Shown: piece after piece, positions 41,721 to 53,119 of the stretch
How the letters are laid out: every line of letters begins with the position of its first letter
Numbering within the stretch: the stretch's first letter is position 1
Assembly (NCBI GenBank): GCA_905178155.1
Contig: CAJINV010000006.1
Span: forward strand, 3,160,437 to 3,224,436
Length of the DNA stretch: 64,000 nt
Reading direction: 5' to 3'
Source: Amoebophrya sp. A120
Lineage: Eukaryota; Sar; Dinophyceae; Syndiniales; Amoebophryaceae
Made by a program: the position numbers and the translations under genes
Notes under the pieces: model-generated
Databases searched by the model: none
Told to the model about the DNA's origin: nothing
The model's input: only the letters and a program-made list of their open reading frames with translations

Positions 41721-44700
41721 ATGGGGGGTGGCGGCAAGTACTACTTCAGCAAGAAATCGCAGATACCAAATGCAAATATGTCTGCCTCTGGAAGGTTATA
41801 GCTTGTGATGCTGCCTTTGGATTCTACAAAAACCTGTATTGCATGAGGAGCATTAATACGAGTCCAACCTGTGCTACGCGGGCGGGGCATTTCTCATGCG
41901 GTAGAGGCATGAGGAAGCCCTCGCAAAATCTGTGATGCTAGAGCATACATCACAGACATCCTGGGTCCGTCTTCCAAAACCTGCATGACAAACTCCTACA
42001 CCCATGCAGACCCAGACATAGTTGCAGTTGATAGCAGATCTACGAGCATTATTGCTACGTGTCGCCCCGGGATGTGAAATTTGCGCTGAATTGGAACGAG
42101 AAGCAGGACGAAGGAAAAGGAAACCAAAGTAGAGATGAGAGAAAATCAAGGGGAACAGGTGATCAGACAGGAGGATCTAGCGCGGCGGCGGGGGCCAAGA
42201 ACAAGAACTCTTCTACCAACTCAACTTCAACTTCATCCTGCGCTCGGGTGGAACAATGGTTCGAAGGGTATTTCGTCGTCTACAAGCCCTCCATGTGGAT
42301 TTGCGACAACGAGTATGGAGGCGTCAGGTTTGAAATCGACAAAGTTGAAACGATTTGCCATGCATAAAGTGCAAGGCATGAAGTGCCTGTCTTGCCGGGA
42401 TGGCAAGCGAGGCCAATTGTGGGCCTGTTTAGGGTTTGAAATAGAGCTACTCAACTAGCATGACAAAAGCAGTCTTCTGTGCCCAAATAGCATGACAAAT
42501 TGGATTCCGGTGCTCCGAAAATTTGTCATGCGCCGCTTATTGAGTGGGCTTCCGACTGGTATCGGTTTTATGCATGACAAACTATTTCAACTTTGACGAT
42601 TTCGATCCTGACACATCCATAACGAAAACGCGGATGATATCCGAAAGGAGGGAACGTCGGGGCACTATCCAAGAAAAAAACGTTGTAGGTGTAACTTTTT
42701 CGGCGGAACAGCATTACAAATTCGTCTGGCATGACAGCAAAAACCTGTCATGCGCAGATAGTATGTAGTGAGGTCACCGAACGGTTCTAACCGGGGAGTT
42801 TTTTTGACATATACCCTGAAAAACGACCGGCAATTTTCAAGCGGCCGGAAGCGTTTTTTGATACAAAATATTTTCAATTATCAAGCCTCCGGGGCTTTGC
42901 CAACAAACAAGCCCGGTCGAAAACTATCGACTCGCACTTGATAAAACGACGCAGGGGAGCCGGCAAAAGGAGCGCCCTTCTGAGGCGCCCACCGCCTTGG
43001 TTTCTCGCGATTTCGGGCGCCCAAAAGGGCGCCCGAGAAAAACGCGCCCAAAATCAGAACAGCGAAACTGCATGGCACGGCCGCGATTTTAGAGCATTTT
43101 TGGCGGCCGCGAAAGCGGTCGCCTTTCCGCCGGTTTCAGAGCCTGGGAAGCTTTGCAAAAAGCGCCGGCGAGAAAAATAAAAACCCAAAAGAGAAAAAGC
43201 GCGCCAGACGCGCAAAGCCAATCCGCATGCTATGGGCCCGATTTTTCTTCGCTTTTTGGGCGCCTTCCGTGGCGCCCGGATCGGCCCTATAGCATGGGGG
43301 CTGGCTTTCGGAAAGGAATTTCGGAAATTTGCCAGAATTTGCGATGTTCATCACGCGGCCGCCATACCGTGCGGCCTAACGTTACTCGCGGCGGTATGGC
43401 GAGCCCAGAAAAAGCAAAGCCGCGGTCAAGGCGACTGCCGGCAAGAAAACGCCCACGACGTCACTACCTCCGCCCCGGCGGCTATATTTGGTACGACTTG
43501 AAAACGGCCTTTAATGGTAATGGGCCCTACGACGCATGCCAAGCATGACAGACGCAATCTTTTTGCATGTTGCGCATCACAAATTTACACTAACAGCGTT
43601 TTTTTCTTGGATACGCACAAGCCGAAGAACATAGTCACCTGGTTGATCGCAAATTACGGAAAAGCGTACCCCTTTCTATCAGACTGCACAACTCCCCCCT
43701 CCTTGTCATTTGTAATGCAAAATACCAAACTCACTCTCACACCTTGCTCGTAAGTACCATCAGCATGACAAATAATTTCGGAACGACCTCAAATAGTACT
43801 TCTACAATCCACATGCCGATTTGTCATGCGAAAGCTCCTTTCGTGCTGTTGCTTGTGTTGCTGTTGATGCCATACAAATGAGGGGGACGGGGAGTTGATG
43901 TGCATTTTCATACTTTCTCTGCCACAACTTCAACGTCTTCACGAACAGCAGTTTCTCCAGCTGCACGGAATCGGAGAAAGAATGGGAGCAGAGGCTTTTA
44001 TTTCAAGACCATAGTGCCAAGAGTGACAACAGCGGGAGGAATTCTAGTCGAAGGAGTGGCGCAGGCACTGCTTTTGCCGCAACTGACAGGACAATCACCA
44101 CGACGACCGGAAGAACTACAAGTGTTGACAACAAGGACAAGGAGCTTGAAGAAGCCCTGCAGCAGATTCGGACCAAGTCCCAGTTCGGCTTGCTCCACCG
44201 CCTCGACCGAGAGACCTCAGGCTGCATTTTGGTTGCTTATACCAGAGAGGCGTTTGTGCAATTACAAACGACGAAACGGCAGAAGATGTGGCACAAGGAA
44301 TACGAAACTTTGGTGCACGGAACCATCCTATGCAAAGAAAAAACTGTTTGACTGTGATGATTTTGCAAGATCTGCATCACAAGTTTGCTACACATGAGAC
44401 AAAAAACCTGTCATGCGCGTTTCCCAGGGGAAAACACGCTTGAAATTCCGATGCCTTGCAGGTGTAGCAAGACAAATACTTCTGTGGTCCATTTTCTGCA
44501 TCACAAGTTCACAGTTTTTTCTTGCGATACATCCCACCCCGGCTCTGGCGGGACCAAATCGCGATTCCGCTGAAAAAACGAGCGAGAGCTGCCATGTGGG
44601 AAGCGACAAAAAGTCCGAACCGGTACGTCACTGCACACAAGGCGCAGCAAGCATCCAACCGAAATAGCAATCGGTTCTTCTCTGCTGGGGTGAAGTTTGT

Positions 44701-47700
44701 CGTGCAGAAGTGCGAATGTTGCTCGGAGTCGCTGAGGAACTTCAAGAGGGAGATATCCTGTGTAAAAACCTGCCCACGACCCAGAGTTGTCATGCAGATG
44801 TACAATTACAGAAGAGAAGACGTTTGTAATGCGCTTGTCCATGACGGGCATTTCCGATCGTGTTTTGGAATCTGTAATGCTGTAAACCGGATGAGAAAAT
44901 GGTTTCCTCATGCGGCTTCCTGTGCTAAACAACACTACACTGCAGATGGAAACTTGTCATGCACAACTCCCAAACCTTGGAGACTTGTGTTGCAGATTTA
45001 CCAACTTCACTCTCGGGTGGGGACGTTTTTACTCAGGATAGGAGAACGGATTGACAGACTACCAGCTAGACGGGGTAACTTTCCCGGGCTGCAAGTACAA
45101 CCGGAGGCCAGAAAGGGTGAGACAAAAGCACATGCTGGAGCTGAAGAAAACTTTCGCGTTGACAGACGAGCAAAATGACCAGTATGAAAGCAGTATGAAC
45201 TGCAAAAGTATCGTATTCGTATAAATGCATTACAAATTTCCTCTGCATGAGAGATAAAATTTGTAATGCGGATTTAGCTTAAGAAAAAGATTTGTAATGC
45301 ATGATTGCAATACGAGCGCGATACTTTTGCACAGGATAAGCGGAGCTTTTCTGCAGGAGTGCACCTGGGCGGAGAACCAGAAATACGACTGGGAGTGTTT
45401 GGAATATGAACTGCAAAAGTATCGTACTGGTAGTAATCGCAATCATGCAATACAAACTTCCATCCCAAGGTAAAACAGCATGACAAATTCCATTTGTCAT
45501 GCTGACCGAATTTGTAATGCGATTTCTTCTAGTACGATGCTTTTGCAATGCATATGGAACACGACAACACAATGTCCACTCTAACCTATGAGGTCATCGG
45601 ATACTACAAGTATTTCAGCAAGAAAGACAAAAGAGAGTTTCCCATGACGCGACTGCGTGTGAAACTCCAGACGGGCAGGACGCACCAGATCCGCGCGCAG
45701 TTGAAATTCTTGCTGGAAGACCTTGCGGCGGACGATAACGCGGGAAAGTTTGCGATGAGCTGGAAAAAACAGTTCTTGAACAAGGTAAAGAGTGAGGAAA
45801 AGGGAAATTCAAATAGTGGCGCATCTAGTGCTGGTGGTGTGGTGAAGAAATTAAACGCAGAAGTTGTACACCAAAAAGCTGATGAGAAAAACAACCCTGA
45901 AGACGAATCTTCTTCGCCATCTGACGACAGAAAAAACATCTTCTCCATGTCTCCCTCATACCCGGTTTGCGGTATTGTGGGGGACTTCTGTTACACGCAC
46001 GGCATTATCAAATGCAAATATGTCTGGATCTGGAATAAACCTGTGATGCTGGCTGGCGAAAAATCCTGAGGACGCCACAAGTATTAGCGGCTCAGCATGA
46101 CAAGTTTCTGATTTGCTAGGTGTTGCGCATTCTGCATGACAAACCGCGTCCCGGCATGGCAGAAAAGTGGGGCTTTTGGGTAACGAGCATGACAGACTTT
46201 GGCGTCATGCTAGCAGAGCATGACAGACCTTCCAGTCTTCCAGACCCAGACATTTTTGCAGTCCATAGTGATTTACAAATTTGACGAGTCGCGCGCAAAG
46301 GACAAACATGACCGGAACGACGCGCTCTTCTGGCAGAATCAGGCGAAGGAGACGTTTACAAGTGCGGAGCAATTGAGCGAATACGAAAGTTGGCAGAAGG
46401 ACGCTTGGCTTTCCGAGTACAACTACGAAGTGCGGAAGAAGCAGGAGAATATCCTCTGCAAAAGTATCGTACTCGTAGTAATTGCAATCGTGCATTACAA
46501 ATTTTTATCTCAAGGTAAATCCGCATGACAAATTTTATTTCTCATGCTGCGGGAATTTGTCATGCATTTCTACGAGTACGATACTTTTGCATTTGATAGA
46601 GAAAACTTTGGAGCAAATCGACTCCGAATTGTTCGGCGAGGATAACAATAACCGGCGTCGGGTCTTCTTACACACCGGGGTGTTAGGCTGGCCAACTCCG
46701 GAGTCGAACAACGTGGAAGTGCAGTGCGTGAAGACCGAGTTACTATGACAGTGCACAACTCCCCCTCGTTCTCATTTCTCATGCAAAAGCCCAAATCAAG
46801 TTGCTTCCCTGCGTCACTATTATGCATGACAGATTCCGGAAGCCCAAACAGTACTACACTAGGCGAATGAATGTGTCATGCACACCTGTGCCGGTGTTTG
46901 TATTGCTGTTCATGCAACACAAATGAGGGCGGGGGGGAGTTGTGTACTCTCATAGTTACCGGTCGAATTGCAGAACGTTTTTTCCAAACTGACCGTCGAT
47001 GAAGAGTTGCAGAATCAACTGAAAAAATGGAAGGAGGAGATGACGGGCGTCAATGTCCGATCCGCCAGGTCGAGCAAGCAGAACGAAAAAACCGCGAAGC
47101 CGCCGACAGAATACCTTTCCACCGAGGGACTGACAACCCATCAACGGATGAAAAAGTGGCTGTATGAGTTCGGGTTGAACCGCAAAACGGAAATCGCCTT
47201 GAACAGCTTCTACCGGAGTAATACGCTTTGCAAAGGTATCGCACTCGTAAGTAAAAATTGCAGTGACCACGCATTACAAATCGCGTGCCTAAAGGTAAAT
47301 CTGCATCACAAAAAGAGAAATTCGATTTTTCATGCTGAGGAAATCATTTGTAATGCGTTCTTGCTACTACACTAGTGGTGCGAAGATGCTTTTGCAATGC
47401 ATAAGGAAAGACGAGAAAAAAATGGACGATTTCATCCGGGAGTGGCACGCGTTTTGTCCGATGGTCAAGGTTGAAACGAGGAAAATGGACGGGGCGAAAT
47501 CTGTGAAACTGAAGTCCGCGGCGGTTCGGGGATTCGAGCCCTGGAAGGAGGACATTGCTGCGAAGAGTAGTACGACGAGCTCGCCCAGTGGCAGTGCGTC
47601 CTCACGACGCCGGGGACAAGAAGTTGTTGAGGGAGATGAAGAGCAGCACGACCGTGCTGGGCGAGGAAGAAGATCTTCGGAGAAACAAGATGAAAGCAGA

Positions 47701-50700
47701 ACAAGGACCCAAGGTCGTGCTGACAACTTGACACCCAGAACAGCACATAGACCACCACAACGTGACAACAGCAGCAGAAACCGCACAGGAGCAGGAGGAG
47801 TTACGTCCTCTACGAGAGCAGCAAGACGAGGCAAAATGAACAACACCAACAAGAACTCTGCGACCACGCCGCGAACTGAATCTGAATACGCGATTATTGA
47901 AACCCGAAAAGACCATAGCTTGATGGTGGACAGGATCTTGACCAGGTGGATGGCGGCGCAGGCGATTGAAGCAGAGTTGTGGATGAAAGGTCGTGTCAAG
48001 ACTGCAGCGGAATTGAAGGAGATTAATGAGGACTTTTGGAAACACCAGATCCTGAAGTGTAGTGACGATGTGGATTTGGTTTTATCGACAGGTGGCGGAA
48101 ATAAGAACAACAACAATAACTTTCGTTCGGAGTGTTCGAAAAGCAGCAGCAGCTCCTCCTCTGCTGCCTCGAGCTCCGATGAGCATGAAAACGAGGTTGG
48201 TGGAAAAAAACCGGCAACAATTCCAATACCGATTTTCACGCCGAAAAACAACAACGCCGAAGGTAAAAATGATATCGGCGTGGTGGATGCAAAGGTGAGC
48301 AAAAAGTTGCCGAAAAATTGCTGTCAGTTTCCGTTCGAGGAGGAGGAGGATACCAACAGGAGGAGAAAGAGCTATGCGTTGCAAATATGTCTGGGTCTGG
48401 AAGACAGTATACTTGTGATGCTAAGTCTACTACACCCTGTAAAAATCTGTGTTGCATTACTGCCACCAGTTCTTGTCCACTTTTGACCAAGTTAAGAGGG
48501 AGTTTCTCATGCAGGACAGGCATGATCGAGATCATCGCACAGAATCTGTCATGCCAGGAGGTCCTGCACTGCAGACCTCGTGGGTCATGGAAAATCTGCA
48601 TGACAAGCTTCCACGCTTCCAGACGGCCTAGACGTAATTGCATTTGATAAGAGCCTCGACTTCACCATGGGCATGTTTTTGTCGACCGAGTTCAAGGAAA
48701 CGAAATATGTCGTCGGCAGTGCTGATTACGCGGCCCGATTGCACGGGGGTTTGCCCGACAACTGGTATCTTGTGTTCGATAACAAGAAGCCAATCGTCGA
48801 AGACATGTGGTACTACTACAACCCCATCACGCAGGACAAGAGACCTCTGGATGAGCACCCGGCAGGAGGTGGAGAGGTGGAGGAAAACGAAAAGAGCAGC
48901 TCGGAACAAGCACCAGTGGTGGCTCCTGCTGCGGCGCCGCAGGAGGTGCATCAATTTTGCCCGGAGCAGCAGCTTAAGAGCAAAACCAGCATCCGCGAGA
49001 CGAGAACAACCACACAAGACGCCGAAGATGCCCCAGGTCGTTCTGTTGCGGATACTACAGCAAGAACAAAACCAGCACCACTTCTATCCGATGCAGACTT
49101 AGCCCGCAGGACTTGGATCTGTGAGTACGTGAAACAGCTGGACCACAGCGCGCTGCTCGAGTGGAAACTGAAGTACATGAAAATTGTTCGGAGGGAGGAG
49201 TTATTGATCCGGCAGAGCAAGGTCGCGAGCAGTGTACATCAAGCAGCAGCTGCGGTGGCTGCTGCATATGGTAAAGAAAGTAGAGAAAACTTTACTACAA
49301 ATAAAACCATCCCCGTAGTCCTAACACGACCCGCAACCGCCACGACGGCATATCAAATGTAAAAGTGTCTGGGTCTGGAAGAATGCAACCTGTCATGCTA
49401 AATCTGAAGCATGCAAAAATCTGTGTTGCATGATTACCAAAAGTCGTCCACGTTTGAGCAAGTCGGGAGGCAGTTTCTCATGCAGGATAGGCATGAGAGA
49501 GATCGCACAGAATCTGTCATGCTAGGTTCTGCATTCCAGACCTCATGGGTCATGGAAAAGCTGCATGACAAATCGCGCACTCTTCCAGACCCAGACACTT
49601 CTGCACTTGATACGGCAGCCAGCGGGACCACAACTTCAGGGGGCAATAAAACTTCACGGTCTGGCTCTGCCAGTTCTTCCAGTAGCAGTAGCGGCACTTT
49701 TTCTAGTAGCAGCTCATCTGCGTTGTCTTCCGCTGCGCCTGCGTCTATGATTAACACACGCGCGACCACTTCTCAAGTTCCTCATTCTCAACGACCTTCT
49801 ACACAGCAAGAACATCAAGCAGTGGTATATTCCAAAGCCGCTTCGGTGCTGCTGTCCCGCGAACAAGCTGCTGCGAAGAACGCCGCGCCCCCCGGGAACA
49901 GTAGTACAGCGACTTCTGCTTTCTCCTCTGTAATTCTAAAGCCACCACCGACAAAAAGGCGAAAGGTGGAACCATCAGGGGACGACGGAGCAGGTGGGAA
50001 AAAAATAATCATCGCTAAAAATAAGAATACAACTACGACAAGAACAGATTCGGTGAAAACAAATGGCAGTAGCATTGCCGCGACGAGGTCGAGGACTTCA
50101 AAACTTTTGTCTACCTGCTCCAGCATGACAGATTTTTTCCAGAAGTCACACGCCCGAATGATGAGCCGAGGGATCATGAGTCGGCAGAATAGTGTAGAGG
50201 CTCCGGCGAAGAATAGTGATGCTGATGGACAAGAACTAGAGGGTGTACAAGTTGTAGCACCTCCACCATCTGCGCTAGTCCTAAGTAGAGCGCCAGCTGC
50301 TGTTGACGATAGAAATTCAAGTGTTTCCGAAAATAAAACTGCTGATGGTGTTCCAGCATTCGCTCCTGCAGGAGCAGGAGCTTCTCAAGCAGATTCGTCT
50401 CAGCAGCAGCCTATTCCTCCAGTTCGGATGAAAAAGAGAAGAAGATCGAGCTCCTTTCCCGCCGAGAATGTTGGTAGGCACGATCTGAATCAGCAGGGCG
50501 AACGAAATGAAGAACACAGAAGTTTTGATATCAACAGAGCCGCAGCTACTGAGGCAGTGCAGCTTCCGCCGGGAATAAACGTTCTTCACAAGAGCTCGGC
50601 TTCTGGAAAAGAAAACACAACACTTTTGGAACAACAGCAGCACTACGCCCGGCAAACCCAAAGCGTTGCTGACCACGCAGCGAAAAATCAGGAACAGCAG

Positions 50701-52355
50701 TTGACTGCACATCAGAAGTTCACTTCGGTGCAACACGCCCAAGCATCTTCCTCTATTTCGTCCTCCTCCTCTGGCGAGCAAGCTGTAGGGGCATCAAATA
50801 CGGTACTAGCGGCTCCTACTAGCTCAACATCATTCATTCCTGCAAGAAGAATTACAACAACAGATCAAGATGAAGACAAACTGGTCCCCTTCCAAGAAAA
50901 GTTCCAGGTGAAAGCCAGTGTTCTCAGCCGCAGGCAGGCGCTGATAAACCGGCATCGGGAGAAGAAACTGTGGGCCGAAGCAGGAGAGCGACAAGTTGTA
51001 GAACATTGGTCGGTATCAAATGCAAATATGTCTCCTGGGTCTCGAAACTTGTGATGCTAGAATGTGGATGATGGAAACAGCTCGTCCGACTGCTGTGTAG
51101 TAGCGCGAGAACTTTCCAGAACGCTTTCTCATAGGCTGCAATCCGCGTCAGAAACTCCGTGCTCGCATGTTTAAAAGAGGCTGCGACATTTGTTGGCTAT
51201 GCAATACTAATACAGATTTCCTAGGTATAATCGAAAGCTAGCATTACAAGTTCCAACCTTCCAGACCCAGACATATTTGCGTTGCATAGTCGGCCGCCTA
51301 TCAAGCAGATGTAGATGATCCCCGCTACCGCAGTTTCTCGAGGAACGACAAGAAAGACAAGGAGACAAGTCAAAGCGCCAGTGGTCAACAACAGAGTACT
51401 AGGGGGTCCTTCACCTTCGGCAGTCTTGCCGGATTACGAAGGGCGGAAGTTGTGAGCGAGCCTGTTCCTAATCCTACACGATCGACTTCTACTGGCACCG
51501 CAGCTGCTTCTTCTTCTACGACGAACGGCATGTTGCATACTGGTGTTGCAGCAGTAGGAGCAGTAGATACAACAACAGAAAACATAATCATAAACAACAA
51601 GCACCACAACAATACAACCGCTGTGCGCAGCAACATAGAAGACCGAAAGGACTACAACGATGTTGATCACATCGGCGATAAAAAGGCCGAAAAAGAAAGG
51701 AAAAAGCTGAAAAGAAGGAGCCGCTCTGGATCTGCGGTTATTGACAAAAAACTTCTTTACGACACGGTATTTGGTATTAGTATTACTAGCGACGAGCATA
51801 ATTTTATGCATGTGCACAACTCCACCTCGTCCCCCTCATTTGTCATGCAAAATGTCGAATGGAGGCTGTGCCGCTTAGCACTGTTTGCATGACAAGTTCT
51901 CAAAGCCCAAGTAGCACTACAACCTTGTGCAAATTTGTCATGCAAAACATGCATTCTCGCTCTCGCTGGCGTCGCGCTTTTATTGCCGTTTCTGCTATAC
52001 AAATGATGGGGAGCAGGGGAAGTTGTGCGCTATCATAAATTTCGATCAGGAGCAACCCGGTGTGGATTTCCGCGATAAGGACATCAGGCGCGGGAAAGTA
52101 GACAAGGATGTGGAACTACACAAGCACGCGGCCTTGATGGACCACACCAGAAAACGCGACGTCGCGGGAACCACTAGTACTAGAGAGCGGCGAGCCAGGA
52201 CAACGTCGAAGGACAAGATCATGAAGTACGACATCACTAAAGTCAGTACCAGATCAACATTGAAATCTTCCGAGAAGAAAGAAAAGAAAGCTCTGTATGA
52301 GTTGGCTAGTACTTCTACCAGAGGTACGCACAAACGAGGGCGGACGCAGCGGTAA
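41721..52355 (+). CDS. RluA-type pseudouridine synthase with WW-like domain and long tail
   Basis: ATG at 41721, stop at 52353-52355. Removing 16 introners, each with one 5-bp TSD copy, leaves exactly 6,159 nt: 2,052 residues with no stop. Residues 1-560 hold an RluA-family catalytic domain that isomerises uridine to pseudouridine in RNA: LLHRLDRETSGCILVAYT with catalytic Asp at about 235, KLQTGRTHQIRAQL at about 454-466 and CGIVGDFCYTHG at about 555. Low-complexity inserts interrupt the domain (for example between the last two motifs). A WW-like module lies at about 1113-1147 (LPDNWYLVF ... YYYNPITQDKRP). The rest is Ser/Thr/Gln/Lys-rich and probably disordered, with PPTKRRKVEP resembling a nuclear localisation signal. 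Whether tRNA, rRNA or mRNA is the target is unknown. The C-terminal half could be a separate gene, but no break in frame or spacer separates them. Confidence 0.9.
41764..42033. mobile_element. Introner, family B
   Basis: TACCAAATGCAAATATGTCT ... GACATAGTTGCAGTTGATA; perfect TSD GCAGA. Confidence 0.9.
42314..42621. mobile_element. Introner, family E
   Basis: TATGGAGGCGTCAGGTTTGA ... ATCCTGACACATCCATA; flanks ACGAG / ACGAA. Confidence 0.88.
42666..43613. mobile_element. Composite introner (family G) with nested GC-rich insert
   Basis: TATCCAAGAAAAAAACGTTG ... AACAGCGTTTTTTTCTTGGA then TA; flanks GGCAC / CGCAC. About 0.75 kb of hairpin-rich foreign DNA lies at roughly 42780-43530. Excision restores S-G-H-K-P-K-N. 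Confidence 0.85.
42780..43530. repeat. Hairpin-rich GC insert
   Basis: Several short inverted repeats such as CGGGCGCCCAAAAGGGCGCCCG (the arms are CGGGCGCC and GGCGCCCG) and GCCGCCATACCG / CGGTATGGCG. No TIR or TSD for the insert was found and no gene is credible. Confidence 0.6.
43677..43912. mobile_element. Introner, family C
   Basis: TATCAGACTGCACAACTCCC ... GAGTTGATGTGCATTTTCAT then A; perfect TSD CTTTC. Confidence 0.9.
44329..44529. mobile_element. Introner, family F
   Basis: TATGCAAAGAAAAAACTGTT ... CAGTTTTTTCTTGCGATA; perfect TSD CATCC. Confidence 0.92.
44754..45040. mobile_element. Introner, family D
   Basis: TATCCTGTGTAAAAACCTGC ... GACGTTTTTACTCAGGATA; perfect TSD GGAGA. Confidence 0.92.
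45194..45338. mobile_element. Introner, family A
   Basis: Flanks AGCAG / AGCGG. Confidence 0.88.
45405..45554. mobile_element. Introner, family A
   Basis: Perfect TSD TGGAA. Confidence 0.92.
46006..46267. mobile_element. Introner, family B
   Basis: TATCAAATGCAAATATGTCT ... ACATTTTTGCAGTCCATA; flanks GGCAT / GTGAT. The join reads T-H-G-I-Y-K-F. Confidence 0.87.
46450..46598. mobile_element. Introner, family A
   Basis: Perfect TSD GAGAA. Confidence 0.92.
46744..46954. mobile_element. Introner, family C
   Basis: TATGACAGTGCACAACTCCC ... GAGTTGTGTACTCTCATA; perfect TSD GTTAC. Confidence 0.92.
47222..47403. mobile_element. Introner, family A
   Basis: TACGCTTTGCAAAGGTATCG ... GATGCTTTTGCAATGCATA; flanks AGTAA / AGGAA. 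Confidence 0.85.
48373..48649. mobile_element. Introner, family B
   Basis: Perfect TSD AGAGC; right TIR partly decayed (CCAGACGGCCTAGACGTAAT). Confidence 0.88.
49351..49612. mobile_element. Introner, family B
   Basis: Perfect TSD CGGCA. Confidence 0.92.
51014..51288. mobile_element. Introner, family B
   Basis: Perfect TSD GTCGG. Confidence 0.92.
51805..52037. mobile_element. Introner, family C
   Basis: TATGCATGTGCACAACTCCA ... GAAGTTGTGCGCTATCATA; perfect TSD AATTT. Confidence 0.9.
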
Positions 52356-53119
52356 ACTGCTTTTATTAAACGGGTGACGGTGAGCAGTTGAAGTTTTATT
52401 AGAACCGCTTTTGCATTTTCTGTGCAAGAAGTGCAGCAGTGGTCTCGAAGCACCCCAGGCGGCTCTCCCGGTTCCACTAAGTACAAATGAATAAAGAATG
52501 CCTGGTGGCGCCCTCCAAGAACATGTGACTCATTCCCATAATATTTTGCTTTTGTTTGCAAGCGACAACATTGATATACTAGCGTTTTCATATGATCAAA
52601 AATGAACACGCGCAACCGCAACGAGACTATCACTATCATGCGAAGAAGATTTATTTTCGCACGTCTGCGGATAGAGAAATGAAATGAGCGACGCAATAAA
52701 TGCAGCGTTTGACCATGACGACCACACGAGCACGACTAAGGCAATGACGATTGATGGGCGGGAAGATTGGAATAATGCCAGGTTTCCTTGTTCGAGCGTT
52801 GCGGCTGCACACTGGTGACGTGTTGGTCGCCTGCGCTGTGACAGTTAGCGGCTTTCTTGTTTTCATCTAAAAGAAGGATCGATCTAGATCTACATCTACT
52901 GCCTCTAGTGTCTTGGAAAAAGATGCGCTACAGCTACACGATCTCCAAAGTAGACGTTGCGAGTGAAGATGAAAACGCTGTTTGCTGTTTGACGTTTACC
53001 TCGAGCGGGGAAGTTGATGATGAGATTTGGTATACGTCGTTTCGTTTGTCGTCGGGAAGGAAGTAGTGCTTAAGTAATGGAATAAAGAAGACTGAGGTTG
53101 TTCTTGAGCTACTTGCAAG
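52356..53119. other. Intergenic spacer
   Basis: About 0.76 kb without introners. AATAAA-like strings near 52488 and 53082; no gene seen. Confidence 0.5.

Noticed and set aside
47367-48302. A 311-codon open frame on the minus strand
   Set aside because: Antisense shadow of the Ser/Lys-rich exon of the pseudouridine synthase gene; the + frame is continuous with flanking exons.
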